Assembly (NCBI GenBank): GCA_963711315.1
Contig: CAVQDQ010000003.1
Location: 248,001-312,000 of the forward strand
Length of the DNA stretch: 64,000 nt
Origin: PALSA-612 sp963711315
GTDB taxonomy: Bacteria; Actinomycetota; Thermoleophilia; Gaiellales; Gaiellaceae
Direction: 5' to 3'
The notes beneath the pieces are model-generated. The model was not told the origin of the DNA and made no database searches. It was given only the letters and a program-made list of their open reading frames with translations. Made by a program: the position numbers and the translations under genes. Shown here piece after piece: positions 36,487 to 45,159 of the stretch. How positions within the stretch are numbered: position 1 is the stretch's first letter; every line of letters begins with the position of its first letter.

Positions 36487-37611
36487 TCAAAAGGAGCTGC
36501 CCGTTGCGCGATCAAGCGTGCCCGCTCCGTCCACGGCACGGCAGGTGAACGGCTGCGGCTCGAGACCCGTGAGCGCCCGATAGTGCGCCGTCGCCTTGCT
36601 GCAGACGCCGGCGACCTCGTCGGCGTCGCAAACGGCGACCACGGCACCGCCGAAGCCGGCTCCGGTCAGCCGCGCGCCGAGCGCTCCCGCTTCTACGAGG
36701 GCCGCGACGAGCGCATCGAGCTCCGGCGTCGAGACGCGATAGTCGTCACGGAGGCTCTGGTGACTCGCGCTCATGAGCTGCCCCAGCAACTCGAGGTCCC
36801 CGCTCTCGAGCGCCCTTGCCGCCTCGAGGACGCGCGCGTTCTCCGTCACCACGTGCCGGCCGAGCGGGTCACTCGCCACCTGCTCCATGGTTGCGTCGCG
36901 AAGGGCGGAGACTCCGAGCTTCCGCGCCAGCGCCTCGCAGGCGCGGCGGCGCTGCTCGTAGGCGCTCGCGGCCAGCGTTCGCTCCTGCCCGGAGTGGACG
37001 ACGAGCACTCCCATCCCCTCGGGTAGCCGAACCGCCTCGGTTTTGAGCGTCCGGCAGTCGATGAGCTGCGCACAGCCCGCCCGACCACCGATTGCGATCA
37101 GCTGATCCATGATCCCGCAGGGGACGCCCGTGGCGCGTTCCTCCGCGTTGCGGCAAGCGCCGGCGATCTGAGCCGGATCGGCGTGCCAGTCCGCGACAGC
37201 GACCAACGAGACCGCGCAGGCAACCTCGAACGCCGCGCTCGACGAGAGTCCCGCCCCTATGGGCACGTCGGAGGCGACTACCGCATCCATCCCCACCGGT
37301 GGACGGCCGAGCACGGCGAGCTCCGCGGCGACGGCCGCGACGAGCCGCCCCCAGACCGAGTCGATGCTCTCTACGCCGCCTCCGTCGGCCGGGAGCTCGA
37401 TCGACTCTCCGAGCTCGACCGACTCCACCCGCACCGTCGTCGCCGGTCGGGCCGCGACGACGCACTCGCGATCGATTGCGATCGGAAGCACGAACCCGTC
37501 GTTGTAGTCCGTGTGGTCGCCGATCAAATTGACGCGGCCCGGTGCGCGATACCAACGCGCCCCTTCGGGGCCCGCGAGACGCTCTTCGATGCGTGACACG
37601 GCGGACGACAT
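36487..37611 (-). CDS. galK: Galactokinase
   Basis: A 374-residue GHMP kinase: galactokinase signature GRVNLIGDHTDYNDG at residues 25-39, ATP-binding PIGAGLSSSAA at about 117-127, the MDQ aspartate in CGIMDQLIA and the third motif ARLTGAGFGGAVV near residue 325. It phosphorylates galactose to galactose-1-phosphate in the Leloir pathway. It is the first gene of an operon with a binding protein (47 bases downstream), two permeases and an ATPase, so import and first phosphorylation are encoded together. galT and galE are not in the window. Divergent from the gene at 37682. Confidence 0.92.
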   Translation of the reverse strand: MSSAVSRIEERLAGPEGARWYRAPGRVNLIGDHTDYNDGFVLPIAIDRECVVAARPATTVRVESVELGESIELPADGGGVESIDSVWGRLVAAVAAELAVLGRPPVGMDAVVASDVPIGAGLSSSAAFEVACAVSLVAVADWHADPAQIAGACRNAEERATGVPCGIMDQLIAIGGRAGCAQLIDCRTLKTEAVRLPEGMGVLVVHSGQERTLAASAYEQRRRACEALARKLGVSALRDATMEQVASDPLGRHVVTENARVLEAARALESGDLELLGQLMSASHQSLRDDYRVSTPELDALVAALVEAGALGARLTGAGFGGAVVAVCDADEVAGVCSKATAHYRALTGLEPQPFTCRAVDGAGTLDRATGSSF

Positions 37612-37681
37612 CGAACGCCGACGATACGCCACCGAACAGCCTGGCTTGACGCCTGCAGCATGGGTCACCTAACGTCGCAGC

Positions 37682-38263
37682 ATGGCCGCCACAGTCGTGT
37701 GCATCTCGCGAACGATGGGCGCCGAAGGCGAGGAGGTGGGCCGGCTCGTTGCGGGCTCGCTCGGTTTCGACTACGTCGACGAGGACCTCGTCGCGCGAGC
37801 GGCACAGCGAGGCGGTGTCTCCTCAGAGGATGTAGCGGACGCCGAGCGGCGCAAGTCGTTGATCCGCCGCCTGCTCACGAATCTAGGCACGGGGAGCGGC
37901 GTCGAGAGCTATGGGCTCGCGCCGGTGGCCGGAGGAGAGCTGCCCGACGACATGCGGGCTCTCATCCGAGAGGCCATCGAAGAGGTCGCCGCCCGGGGCA
38001 ACGTCGTCATCGTCGCCCATGCTGCGTCGTTCGCGCTCGCCGGCCGTGAGGACACTCTCCGTGTGCTCGTAACGGCCTCTCCCGAGACCCGGGCAAGCCG
38101 GTACGCGGGCTCGATCAAGGACTCGGACGCCGAGCGCGCCGACTACTTACGACGCTTCTACGGAGTCGAGCACGAGCTGCCGACGCACTACGACCTCGTC
38201 CTCAACACCGATGTCGTCAGTGTCGAGAAGGCGGCCGAGCTGATCGCGCTCGCCGCCCGCTAG
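37682..38263 (+). CDS. Cytidylate-kinase-like protein
   Basis: A 193-residue P-loop-like protein of the cytidylate kinase-like family: VVCISRTMGAEGEEVGRLVA at the N-terminus takes the place of the Walker A region. Then come FDYVDEDLVARAA, VVIVAHAASFAL and VLVTASPETRASRY. The usual GxxGxGK(S/T) is degenerate (SRTMGAEG), as is normal in this subfamily. Substrate is unknown. It is monocistronic and convergent with the first Eis-like gene, sharing four bases at their stops. Confidence 0.75.
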   Translation: MAATVVCISRTMGAEGEEVGRLVAGSLGFDYVDEDLVARAAQRGGVSSEDVADAERRKSLIRRLLTNLGTGSGVESYGLAPVAGGELPDDMRALIREAIEEVAARGNVVIVAHAASFALAGREDTLRVLVTASPETRASRYAGSIKDSDAERADYLRRFYGVEHELPTHYDLVLNTDVVSVEKAAELIALAAR

Positions 38264-39477
38264 AACACTTCGGGGCACCAGGGCAGAATGTCAGTGCGGA
38301 ACATCGCGTCAGCTCGCGCCGCCGCCCCGCGCTTCAGCTCCTCCACACGTCCGCCTCGCACGAGCTGCGCGAACGTGAAGCCGCCGAGGTGGACCGAGCC
38401 GAGCGCTGCGACGTCGCACGCGAGGTCGGCGTCCGCGCGCGTCTTCTTGGCGACGCCGTCCTCGAGCTTCCAGCGCCCGCCGTTCCAGGTGCAGAAGTCA
38501 TCGGTGACCTGGAAGACGATCGGGCCCGGCGCCGAGTACGAGCGAGCAGCGAGCGCTGCGCCGACGTCGAGCAGCCGCACCCACAGTCCGTCGCCGACGC
38601 GCATCTTCATCCGGCGCGGCTGGGCGAGGATCCACCAGAGCGGATGGTCGAGCGGGAGTAGCCGCGCGGAAACGGCACCCGCCCAGTCGATGTCGAGGAG
38701 GTAGCGCCAGAGCGCGACCTCGGCCTCGAGCGAGCGGGCAAGCACCTCGTGCACTGCCACCTTCCCGGCGTCGGGCACGCCGCCCTCCCATTTCGGGTCA
38801 TGCCGGTAGATCGCGTAGCCCGAGACGTTGCCGCCGAGCTCGACGACGGCGAAGCGCTTCGGCCCCGCGCCCCGACGCCACTGGGGCGGGTCGTAGGCGG
38901 TCCGCGACTTCCACCACTCCGCCGACCGCGCAAACATCCCCGGCCGCTCGTTGAAGTTGTGCTTCCAGATCGGGCCTAGCACCTTCGGCGCGCTCGCTGG
39001 ATCGAGGTACCGGATCGTGCCGGGATCCTCGATCGGGGACACGAAGTCGGAGTGCGTGCGAGGCACCTCGATCTCGCCCGCGAGCGACGCCAGGCCGTAG
39101 CCGTAGCGTCCATAGATCTTCTCGTCGGACGCCCAGAGCGCAGCGATCGGCTCCCCGCGCTCGTGCGCGGCGTCGAGCTGCGTGCGCATCAGCGACGTGA
39201 GGATCCCCTGCCGGCGATGCGTGGGATAGACGCCGACGACCGTGACGCCGGCGCAGGCGACCGCGCCGCCCGGCACCGACATGTCGAAGGGGAAGGCACC
39301 GGCGCCGCCGACGGCGCGCTTGCCATCGAACGCCGCGTGCATGTGATCGAGCGGGTGCACACGCAGAAATTGCTTCGCGATGTCGTCGTCGATTTCCCAG
39401 CCGCCGTACTCGGAGATGGCGCCGACGGCCTCTTTGAACTCGGCGAGGCTCCGGCAGGTGCGGATCTTGATGGCCAC
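38260..39477 (-). CDS. Eis-like GNAT N-acetyltransferase
   Basis: A 405-residue protein with the Eis architecture. An N-terminal GNAT domain has the acetyl-CoA loop VVGVYPTHRRQGILTSLMRT (V-x-P-x-x-R-R-x-G) and the tyrosine YGRYGYG. A second GNAT-like domain and an SCP2-like domain follow, with the C-terminal carboxylate at F405 that acts as base in Eis. Eis enzymes acetylate amines such as aminoglycosides or protein lysines. GTG 39477 overlaps the stop of a paralogue (TAGTG), so both are one transcript. Confidence 0.85.
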   Translation of the reverse strand: MAIKIRTCRSLAEFKEAVGAISEYGGWEIDDDIAKQFLRVHPLDHMHAAFDGKRAVGGAGAFPFDMSVPGGAVACAGVTVVGVYPTHRRQGILTSLMRTQLDAAHERGEPIAALWASDEKIYGRYGYGLASLAGEIEVPRTHSDFVSPIEDPGTIRYLDPASAPKVLGPIWKHNFNERPGMFARSAEWWKSRTAYDPPQWRRGAGPKRFAVVELGGNVSGYAIYRHDPKWEGGVPDAGKVAVHEVLARSLEAEVALWRYLLDIDWAGAVSARLLPLDHPLWWILAQPRRMKMRVGDGLWVRLLDVGAALAARSYSAPGPIVFQVTDDFCTWNGGRWKLEDGVAKKTRADADLACDVAALGSVHLGGFTFAQLVRGGRVEELKRGAAARADAMFRTDILPWCPEVF

Positions 39478-40682
39478 TAGAAGGGTTCCGGGCAGTACGG
39501 GGGCAGCTCTGTTCGAAAAAGCGCGGACGCCCGTGCGATCGCGCCGTCGGCGAGCTCCTCCACGCGGCCGGCTGCGGCGAGACGCTCGAAGGAGAACGCG
39601 CCGAGGTACGCCGACGCGAGATCGGCTGCCGAGAGCCGCAGTTCCGCTGCCTCCTCCGTCGGCCCCGCGTCGTTGCCCGCCCGGTGGCGACCCTCATTCC
39701 ACGGACAGAAGTCGTCCGTCACGTCGAGCACGACAGAGTCGTCGCCTTCGTACGAGCGGATCCGCAGCGCCTCACCGACGTGGACGAGCCGCAGCCAGAT
39801 GCCGTCGCCGAGCTTCAGCTGGAGCCTGCGGGCGTCCTTCACCATGAGGAAGAGCGGCGTCGCCGGGTCGAAGTTCCACAGCGACACCTTCGCGATCAGG
39901 TCGACGCCAAAGAGATAGCGCCAGAGCTCGCGTGTGGCTTCCGTGGACGTCGCGATCGCGTCCACGAGCACGAGCTCGCTCTGCGACATCCCTCGCTCCC
40001 ACTTGCTCTTGACCCGGTACATGGCGAATGCCTCGCCTTGCCCGTCGATCTCGATGAGGACGTAGTACTTGGGGCTCGCGCCGTCGCGCCAGTGCTCGGG
40101 GTCGGCGACTCGGGCGTCCCACCGCGCGTCCGACCGCGAGAGCAAGCCGTTTCGCTGGATGCGCGCCCGCTCGAAGATCGGCGGGAAGAGCTCGCGAGCC
40201 TCCTCCTTCGACAGCAGGCGTGCTGTGCCGGTGGGCCCGGGATCGTCCCGGAACGCGAAGCCGGCATGAACCGCCTCCATCCCCGCGGACGGAGCCGCGA
40301 TCCCGTAGCCAAAGCGGCCATAGATCACCGGTTCGGACGCCCAGAGCGCAGCCAGCGGTTCGCCGCGACTGTGCAGGTCGTCCAACTGTGCGCGCATGAG
40401 CTGTGTGAGCACGCCACGGCGCCGGTGGCTCGGCATGACGCCGACGAACGTAATGCCGGCGCAGGGCGCGCCGCCGCCGGGGACCGTCATCTCGAAGGCG
40501 ATCGAGGCGGTGAAGCCGACCGGGACGTCGTCGTCGAATGCGCTGAAGGCACGGTCGACAGGCAGCTCGGTCTTGAACAGCTCGAAATCGTCGTCGCGGA
40601 GCTCTTCTGCGAAGGCGACGCTCGCAGCGGCGCACGACGCGCGAAGCTCGTCCTCCGAGGGGTTGCGGTACTCGAGGGCCAC
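39477..40682 (-). CDS. Eis-like GNAT N-acetyltransferase, second copy
   Basis: A 401-residue paralogue of the next gene with the same three-domain layout. The acetyl-CoA loop is VGVMPSHRRRGVLTQLMRAQ, the tyrosine motif YGRFGYG, and the C-terminus ends in F401 (YCPEPF). Start GTG 40682 lies 11 bases before the UvrD-like stop. Extensive divergence from the downstream copy suggests an old duplication with different substrates. Substrates unknown. Confidence 0.83.
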   Translation of the reverse strand: MALEYRNPSEDELRASCAAASVAFAEELRDDDFELFKTELPVDRAFSAFDDDVPVGFTASIAFEMTVPGGGAPCAGITFVGVMPSHRRRGVLTQLMRAQLDDLHSRGEPLAALWASEPVIYGRFGYGIAAPSAGMEAVHAGFAFRDDPGPTGTARLLSKEEARELFPPIFERARIQRNGLLSRSDARWDARVADPEHWRDGASPKYYVLIEIDGQGEAFAMYRVKSKWERGMSQSELVLVDAIATSTEATRELWRYLFGVDLIAKVSLWNFDPATPLFLMVKDARRLQLKLGDGIWLRLVHVGEALRIRSYEGDDSVVLDVTDDFCPWNEGRHRAGNDAGPTEEAAELRLSAADLASAYLGAFSFERLAAAGRVEELADGAIARASALFRTELPPYCPEPF

Positions 40683-40693
40683 GGCGCCGGAGG

Positions 40694-42859
40694 TTATGCG
40701 ATCTTCTCGAGCGGGGCGTACTCGAGCATGAGCCGCCGCTCCTCGTCGTCGCCCGCGAAGCGGACGGCGACGATGCCGCCCGGCTCGATGGCCACGACCA
40801 CGCCCTCGCCCAGCGCGGCGTGGCGCACGGAGTCGCCCGTGGCAAGCGCCGGCACGTCCGCCCGCGGCGCCACCTCCGGTGCAGGTGACTTGGCTGCCCA
40901 GGAGAACGGCCGCAGCCGCTCGCGCACGATCTCTCCCTGCGGCAGCTCGTCGAGGAAGCGGGAGGGGAGGTTGTGCGCACGCATGCCGAAGAGCGTGCGC
41001 GTTGCGGCATGCGTAAGCGTCAGCCGTTCCTTCGAGCGGGTCATCCCGACGTAGGCGAGGCGCCGCTCCTCCTCGATCCCCTGCTCCTCGATCGAGCGCG
41101 CGTGGGGAAAGATCCCCTCCTCCATGCCGATCAGGAACACGGCGCCGAACTCGAGCCCTTTGGCGTTGTGGATCGTCATCAGCGTGACGAGTGACTCCTG
41201 GTCGCGGAGCGCGTCCTGGTCGGAGTAGAGCGAGATGTCCTGGAGGAAGCCGGACAAGGTCGGCTGCTCGGCCTGCTCCTCGTACTCGCGGGCGACGCCG
41301 ACGAGCTCCTGGAGGTTCTCCACGCGGCCGCGCGACTCGATCGTCCGCTCCGCCTCGAGGACCTCGAGATAGCCAGAGCGCTCGAGCACGGCCTCGACGA
41401 GCTCGTGGACGGACAGCTCCTGTGCCGCCGACTGGAGCGAGTGGAGCAGTGTCTGCAGCTGGCTGACGGCGCGCACCTGTGCGGGGCCGAGGCCGGCGTC
41501 CCCGGGATGGCCGAGCGCAACGAAGAGCGACTGGCCATGCGCTTCCGCCCACGCTCGCAGACGGGCAACCGATGCATCGCCGATGCCGCGCCGCGGACGG
41601 TTGGCGATCCGCATCAGCGAGACCGCGTCGTCGGTGTTGTCGATCACCTGCAGGTACGCCACCGCATCCTTGATCTCCGCCCGCTCGTAGAAGCGTGGGC
41701 CGCCGATCACCTGGTACGGGATGCCCTGGCGGACGAGCACGTCCTCGAGCACACGGCTCTGCGCGTTCGTGCGGTAGAAGACGGCGATCTCCGATCCGGA
41801 CCAGCCTTCCTCGATCAGCTCCGCCACCTCGGCGGCGACGAAGCGCGCCTCCGCGTGTTCGTCCTCGACCTCGAGCGCGCGGACGGGCGGCCCGTCGCCG
41901 AGATCGGAGAAGAGCGTCTTCTCCTTGCGCTCGCGGTTGTTGGCGATGACTGCGTTCGCCGCGCGCAGGACGGTGTTCGTCGAGCGGTAGTTCTGCTCCA
42001 GGGCGATCAGGCGAGTGCCCGGGAAGTCGCGCTCGAACTCGAGGATGTTGCGGATATCAGCGCCTCTGAAGGCGTAGATCGACTGATCGGGGTCGCCGAC
42101 CGCGCAGACGTTCCCGTGCTCGCCGCCCAGCAGCTGGAGCAGGCGGTACTGCGCGTGGTTCGTGTCCTGGTACTCGTCGACGAGGATGTAGCGGAACGCT
42201 TTCTGCCAGCGCTTGCGGGCCTCGGGGAAGCGATCCAGCACCTCTACGGTCAGCATCAGCAGGTCGTCGAAGTCCACGGCGTTCGACCCGTGCATTCGCC
42301 GCTGGTAGAGGTCGTAGACGTCGGCGACCGTCTGGTCGTAGAAGGACTGGACGCGGTTCGCGTACTCCTGCGGCGAGATCAGCTGATTCTTCGCGTTCGA
42401 GATCTGCGCGTGGATGCCGCGGGGCACGAAGCGCTTCGGGTCGCGCGCGAGCTCTTCCAGGCAGTCCTTCGTCAGCCGGACCTGGTCGGCCTGGTCGTAG
42501 ATCGTGAAGTTCGACCTGTAGCCGAGTCGCGGCGCCTCGCGGCGCAGGATGCGGCCGCAGGCGGCATGGAAGGTGAGGATCCAGATGGCGCGGGCAACGT
42601 GCCCGAGCAGGTCTCCGAGCCGCGTGCGCATCTCGCCCGCTGCCTTGTTCGTGAACGTTATGGCGAGGATCTCGTTCGGCTTCGCGCCCTGTGCTGCGAT
42701 GAGGTGAGCCACGCGACGCGTGAGCACGCGGGTCTTGCCGGAGCCCGCCCCAGCGACGACCAGCACCGGGCCTTCCGTCGCCAGCACGGTCTCGCGCTGC
42801 GTCGGATTGAGGTCGGCGAGGTACTCCTCTGGCTTCAGGTCGACTGCGGGTGATGCCAC
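40694..42859 (-). CDS. pcrA: UvrD/PcrA-type SF1 DNA helicase
   Basis: A 721-residue 3'-5' helicase. Motif I GAGSGKT is at residues 37-43. ITFTNKAAGEMR (Ia), VDEYQDTN (II), GDPDQSIYAFRGA (III), LEQNYRST (IV), TIHNAKGLEF (V) and YVGMTRSKE (VI) follow in order, with a C-terminal RNAP-binding Tudor-like tail (GDSVRHAALGEGVV). It works in nucleotide-excision repair and in clearing DNA of proteins. GTG 42859 overlaps the upstream membrane-protein gene by 25 bases. Long in-frame extension upstream is probably untranslated. Confidence 0.9.
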   Translation of the reverse strand: MASPAVDLKPEEYLADLNPTQRETVLATEGPVLVVAGAGSGKTRVLTRRVAHLIAAQGAKPNEILAITFTNKAAGEMRTRLGDLLGHVARAIWILTFHAACGRILRREAPRLGYRSNFTIYDQADQVRLTKDCLEELARDPKRFVPRGIHAQISNAKNQLISPQEYANRVQSFYDQTVADVYDLYQRRMHGSNAVDFDDLLMLTVEVLDRFPEARKRWQKAFRYILVDEYQDTNHAQYRLLQLLGGEHGNVCAVGDPDQSIYAFRGADIRNILEFERDFPGTRLIALEQNYRSTNTVLRAANAVIANNRERKEKTLFSDLGDGPPVRALEVEDEHAEARFVAAEVAELIEEGWSGSEIAVFYRTNAQSRVLEDVLVRQGIPYQVIGGPRFYERAEIKDAVAYLQVIDNTDDAVSLMRIANRPRRGIGDASVARLRAWAEAHGQSLFVALGHPGDAGLGPAQVRAVSQLQTLLHSLQSAAQELSVHELVEAVLERSGYLEVLEAERTIESRGRVENLQELVGVAREYEEQAEQPTLSGFLQDISLYSDQDALRDQESLVTLMTIHNAKGLEFGAVFLIGMEEGIFPHARSIEEQGIEEERRLAYVGMTRSKERLTLTHAATRTLFGMRAHNLPSRFLDELPQGEIVRERLRPFSWAAKSPAPEVAPRADVPALATGDSVRHAALGEGVVVAIEPGGIVAVRFAGDDEERRLMLEYAPLEKIA

Positions 42860-43431
42860 GCGGCCGATGCTAGCCGCGCCGTCGCGAACGCCGCGACACA
42901 GACGAGAACCAAGGCGGCCGGAATGACTGCTGCGACCGCGACCTGACCGCCGACAGGCCATTCGACTGCTGCGGCGGAGCCGAGGACCGCACTCGCCGTC
43001 AGTGTCCCTACCGCAATCAGCGCCGGCCACTTCGCCAGGCGTGGCAACGCCCACGAGAGGACAAACGCCACGGCCGCGAGCGCGAGCGCAGCGAGGTAGA
43101 GCGCGATGGCCCAGTCGAGCTTCCACTCCAGAGACGCCGGCAACCCCTGCGGCGGAGCCGGAGGGAGCGTGTTCTCGGGAATGCCGTAGAGCGGTAAGAC
43201 AAAGGCGAGGATGGCGCCGACGAGGATCGCCGACAAGAGGCGAACGCGCCGCGGCTGCACCATGGCGGCAACTTGCCGCGCGAGGAGCTGCGGGTCGCCG
43301 AACTCCGCCACCGCGTCCGGGTTGCAGGCGATGTGGTCTGCCGCCTCCGCGAGGAAGCGACGGCGGCGTCTGGCCGGTACTCGGTGTCGCCGCAGCGCCC
43401 GCTCGAGCTCCTGCAGATAGCGATCGCTCAT
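42835..43431 (-). CDS. Membrane protein encoded with PadR
   Basis: A 198-residue protein: an N-terminal cytoplasmic helical region (MSDRYLQELERALRRHRVPA, RRRRFLAEAADHI) of the DUF1700/HAAS type, followed by about four membrane helices (LLSAILVGAILAFVLPLYGI, WAIALYLAALALAAVAFVLS, ALIAVGTLTASAVLGSAAAV, VAAVIPAALVLVCVAAFATA). Such proteins are nearly always paired with PadR regulators; the role is unknown. Overlaps padR by ATGA and pcrA by 25 bases. Confidence 0.75.
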   Translation of the reverse strand: MSDRYLQELERALRRHRVPARRRRRFLAEAADHIACNPDAVAEFGDPQLLARQVAAMVQPRRVRLLSAILVGAILAFVLPLYGIPENTLPPAPPQGLPASLEWKLDWAIALYLAALALAAVAFVLSWALPRLAKWPALIAVGTLTASAVLGSAAAVEWPVGGQVAVAAVIPAALVLVCVAAFATARLASAAWHHPQST

Positions 43432-43742
43432 GCCAGGACTCCCGTCATTGCGCGCGCGAGCGTGTCCCATTCCTCTCGCGCCCGGGTCAGCTCGCGCCGG
43501 CCGGCCGCGGTCAGCCGGTACATCCTGCGTCGCCGTCCTTCCGCGACAGTCCAAGAGCTCGCGACGGCCCCCGCGGCCTCGAGCTTGTAGAGCGCCGGGT
43601 AGATCGTGCCTTCGGGGAAGTCGAGGACGCCGTCGCTGCGCCTCCGCAACTCCTCGATGACCGCGTAGCCGTGGCAGGAGCCATCGGCGAGCACCGCCAG
43701 GATCAAACCGTCGACGTGGCCGCCTTGCAAGGGCTTTGTCAT
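43428..43742 (-). CDS. PadR-family transcriptional regulator
   Basis: A 104-residue winged-helix protein: ILAVLADGSCHGYAVIEELR, then GTIYPALYKLEAAGAVAS and RRRMYRLTAAGRRELTRARE are the PadR hallmarks. The gene starts at ATG 43742, at the expected transcript start, so it is leaderless. A palindrome inside its promoter suggests autorepression. It controls at least the downstream membrane protein, and pcrA through overlaps. Confidence 0.88.
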   Translation of the reverse strand: MTKPLQGGHVDGLILAVLADGSCHGYAVIEELRRRSDGVLDFPEGTIYPALYKLEAAGAVASSWTVAEGRRRRMYRLTAAGRRELTRAREEWDTLARAMTGVLA

Positions 43743-43749
43743 CGCCAGC

Positions 43750-43778
43750 AGTATATACCTAGACCAACTAGGTATCAA
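43750..43778 (-). promoter_or_regulatory. Promoter with PadR operator in the spacer
   Basis: On the minus strand: -35 TTGATA (43773-43778), exactly 17 bases, -10 TATACT (43750-43755). The spacer holds most of an inverted repeat, ATACCTAG-ACCAA-CTAGGTAT (43755-43775). A repressor bound there would block the polymerase. Start of transcription falls at about 43743, next to the ATG. Confidence 0.75.
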
Positions 43779-43787
43779 GTGAGGCGG

Positions 43788-44171
43788 CTACCAGCGAACA
43801 GTGAGCTCGACGTGAGCAGGCTTCTTTGGTGTGCCAACCCAGGCGATCTTCCACGTGTACTTCCCCTTGGGGAGCGGCTCATACGAAGCCTTGCAGTAGA
43901 ACGAGCCGGCTGCGCCCTCGCAGTCGAAAGTCTTCGTGTCGATCAGCAGTCCCGGCTTCGGCGCCTTCTTGCCGAGCAGGAAGAGCTTCGCGCGACCGGT
44001 AGTCGGCACGCGCAGGAGCACCTTGAAAGCAGCGGCGTGGTGCGGGTTGATCGTGATGGAGCTCGACTTCCCGCTCGGAACGTTGTCCTGGAAGAAGATC
44101 TTGCCGCCCGCGGCGAACGCCGTGGACGCACCGAAGGCAATGACCAGCGCTCCAAGCAGACAGAGCCGCAC
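43788..44171 (-). CDS. Small exported hypothetical protein
   Basis: A 127-residue protein with a signal peptide (LCLLGALVIAFGASTAFA). The beta-rich mature domain has two cysteines (FDCEGAAGSFYC) and ends KPAHVELTVRW, an Ig-like sandwich by appearance. It lies downstream of the flippase-like membrane protein (10-base gap, same strand). Function unknown. Confidence 0.55.
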   Translation of the reverse strand: MRLCLLGALVIAFGASTAFAAGGKIFFQDNVPSGKSSSITINPHHAAAFKVLLRVPTTGRAKLFLLGKKAPKPGLLIDTKTFDCEGAAGSFYCKASYEPLPKGKYTWKIAWVGTPKKPAHVELTVRW

Positions 44172-44180
44172 GCGGAGATG

Positions 44181-45104
44181 CTAACGCGAGAAGGCGGCGC
44201 GCGAGACGACCGCGAAGCGGCGTCCGTAGAGCGCCACACCCGCCAGCGCGGCAGCGGCGGTGACCGCGCTTGCAAAGAGCGGCGCGACGAGCCCCACGGC
44301 GATCGCTTTCGACCCTGCTTCACCGACCATCGCCAGTGCGCCGAGCGCAGCGCCCTGGTAGACGCCGGCGTTGCCCGGCAGGATCGGCGCCGTGTTGGCG
44401 AGGCCGGTCACGATCATGTAGACGAGGGCGGCTCCGAGGCCCGCCTCGACACCGAGTGCGTGCAGCAGGAGGACGATGCCCAGCCAGCGGACGATCCACG
44501 TCGCGACGAGGATTCCGCCGGCGTGGGCGAGGATGCGCGGCGAGGGGGAAGCCTCTGCGAGGAGGCGGTCCATGCGCCGAGGCAGCACGCGACCGAGCTT
44601 GTGATGGAGCAGCGCGGCCGCGCCGATCGCTCCGGCGGCGAACGCGAAGCCCCCGACCATCGTCCACCGTGCCCAGTCCGGGAACGGGAGGAAGACAGCT
44701 GCGGCGGCGCCAACGACGAGGAAGGCAAGTGCCTCCAGCAGGTGGGCGCAAACGAGGCTGCCAGTAGCGCGTGGAAAGCCGGGCCAGCGGCTGCCGGAAG
44801 ATACCCGGAGGACGCCGACCTTCGACACCTCGCCGAGCCGCGCCGGAAGGATCGTGTCGAGGAACGAGCCTACGGCGCTGGCGGCATAGACAGCCTTGAA
44901 CTCCACGCAGCCGTGCAGCGTTGCCCGCCAGGCCATCGCGCGCAGGGGCTGCGCGAGCGCGGCCACCGCGAACGCCGTCGCCAGGAGCGGCCAGCTTGGA
45001 TGGGCGGCGTCGTACAGTGCGCCTCCGCTCAGCTGGAGAGAGATGGCGACGAAGCCCGCGATCGTCGCCGAGGCGATCACCACGGGAAGCACCAGTCGCC
45101 TCAT
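44181..45104 (-). CDS. Lysylphosphatidylglycerol synthetase TM-domain-like membrane protein (UPF0104)
   Basis: A 307-residue protein with about eight membrane helices. It has the pattern of the UPF0104/LPG_synthase_TM family: LPARLGEVSKVGVLR, WIVRWLGIVLLLHALGV and NTAPILPGNAGVYQGAALGA. In MprF this part acts as a lipid flippase; stand-alone members are proposed lipid or lipid-linked glycan transporters. It follows the B12 operon by 55 bases on the same strand and may be cotranscribed, but nothing else links it to cobalamin. Confidence 0.75.
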   Translation of the reverse strand: MRRLVLPVVIASATIAGFVAISLQLSGGALYDAAHPSWPLLATAFAVAALAQPLRAMAWRATLHGCVEFKAVYAASAVGSFLDTILPARLGEVSKVGVLRVSSGSRWPGFPRATGSLVCAHLLEALAFLVVGAAAAVFLPFPDWARWTMVGGFAFAAGAIGAAALLHHKLGRVLPRRMDRLLAEASPSPRILAHAGGILVATWIVRWLGIVLLLHALGVEAGLGAALVYMIVTGLANTAPILPGNAGVYQGAALGALAMVGEAGSKAIAVGLVAPLFASAVTAAAALAGVALYGRRFAVVSRAAFSR

Positions 45105-45159
45105 CCCGATCCAGATCGGCTCGGAGCGAGGCCTCGTCCAGCCCTCGAACGAGGTCTCG

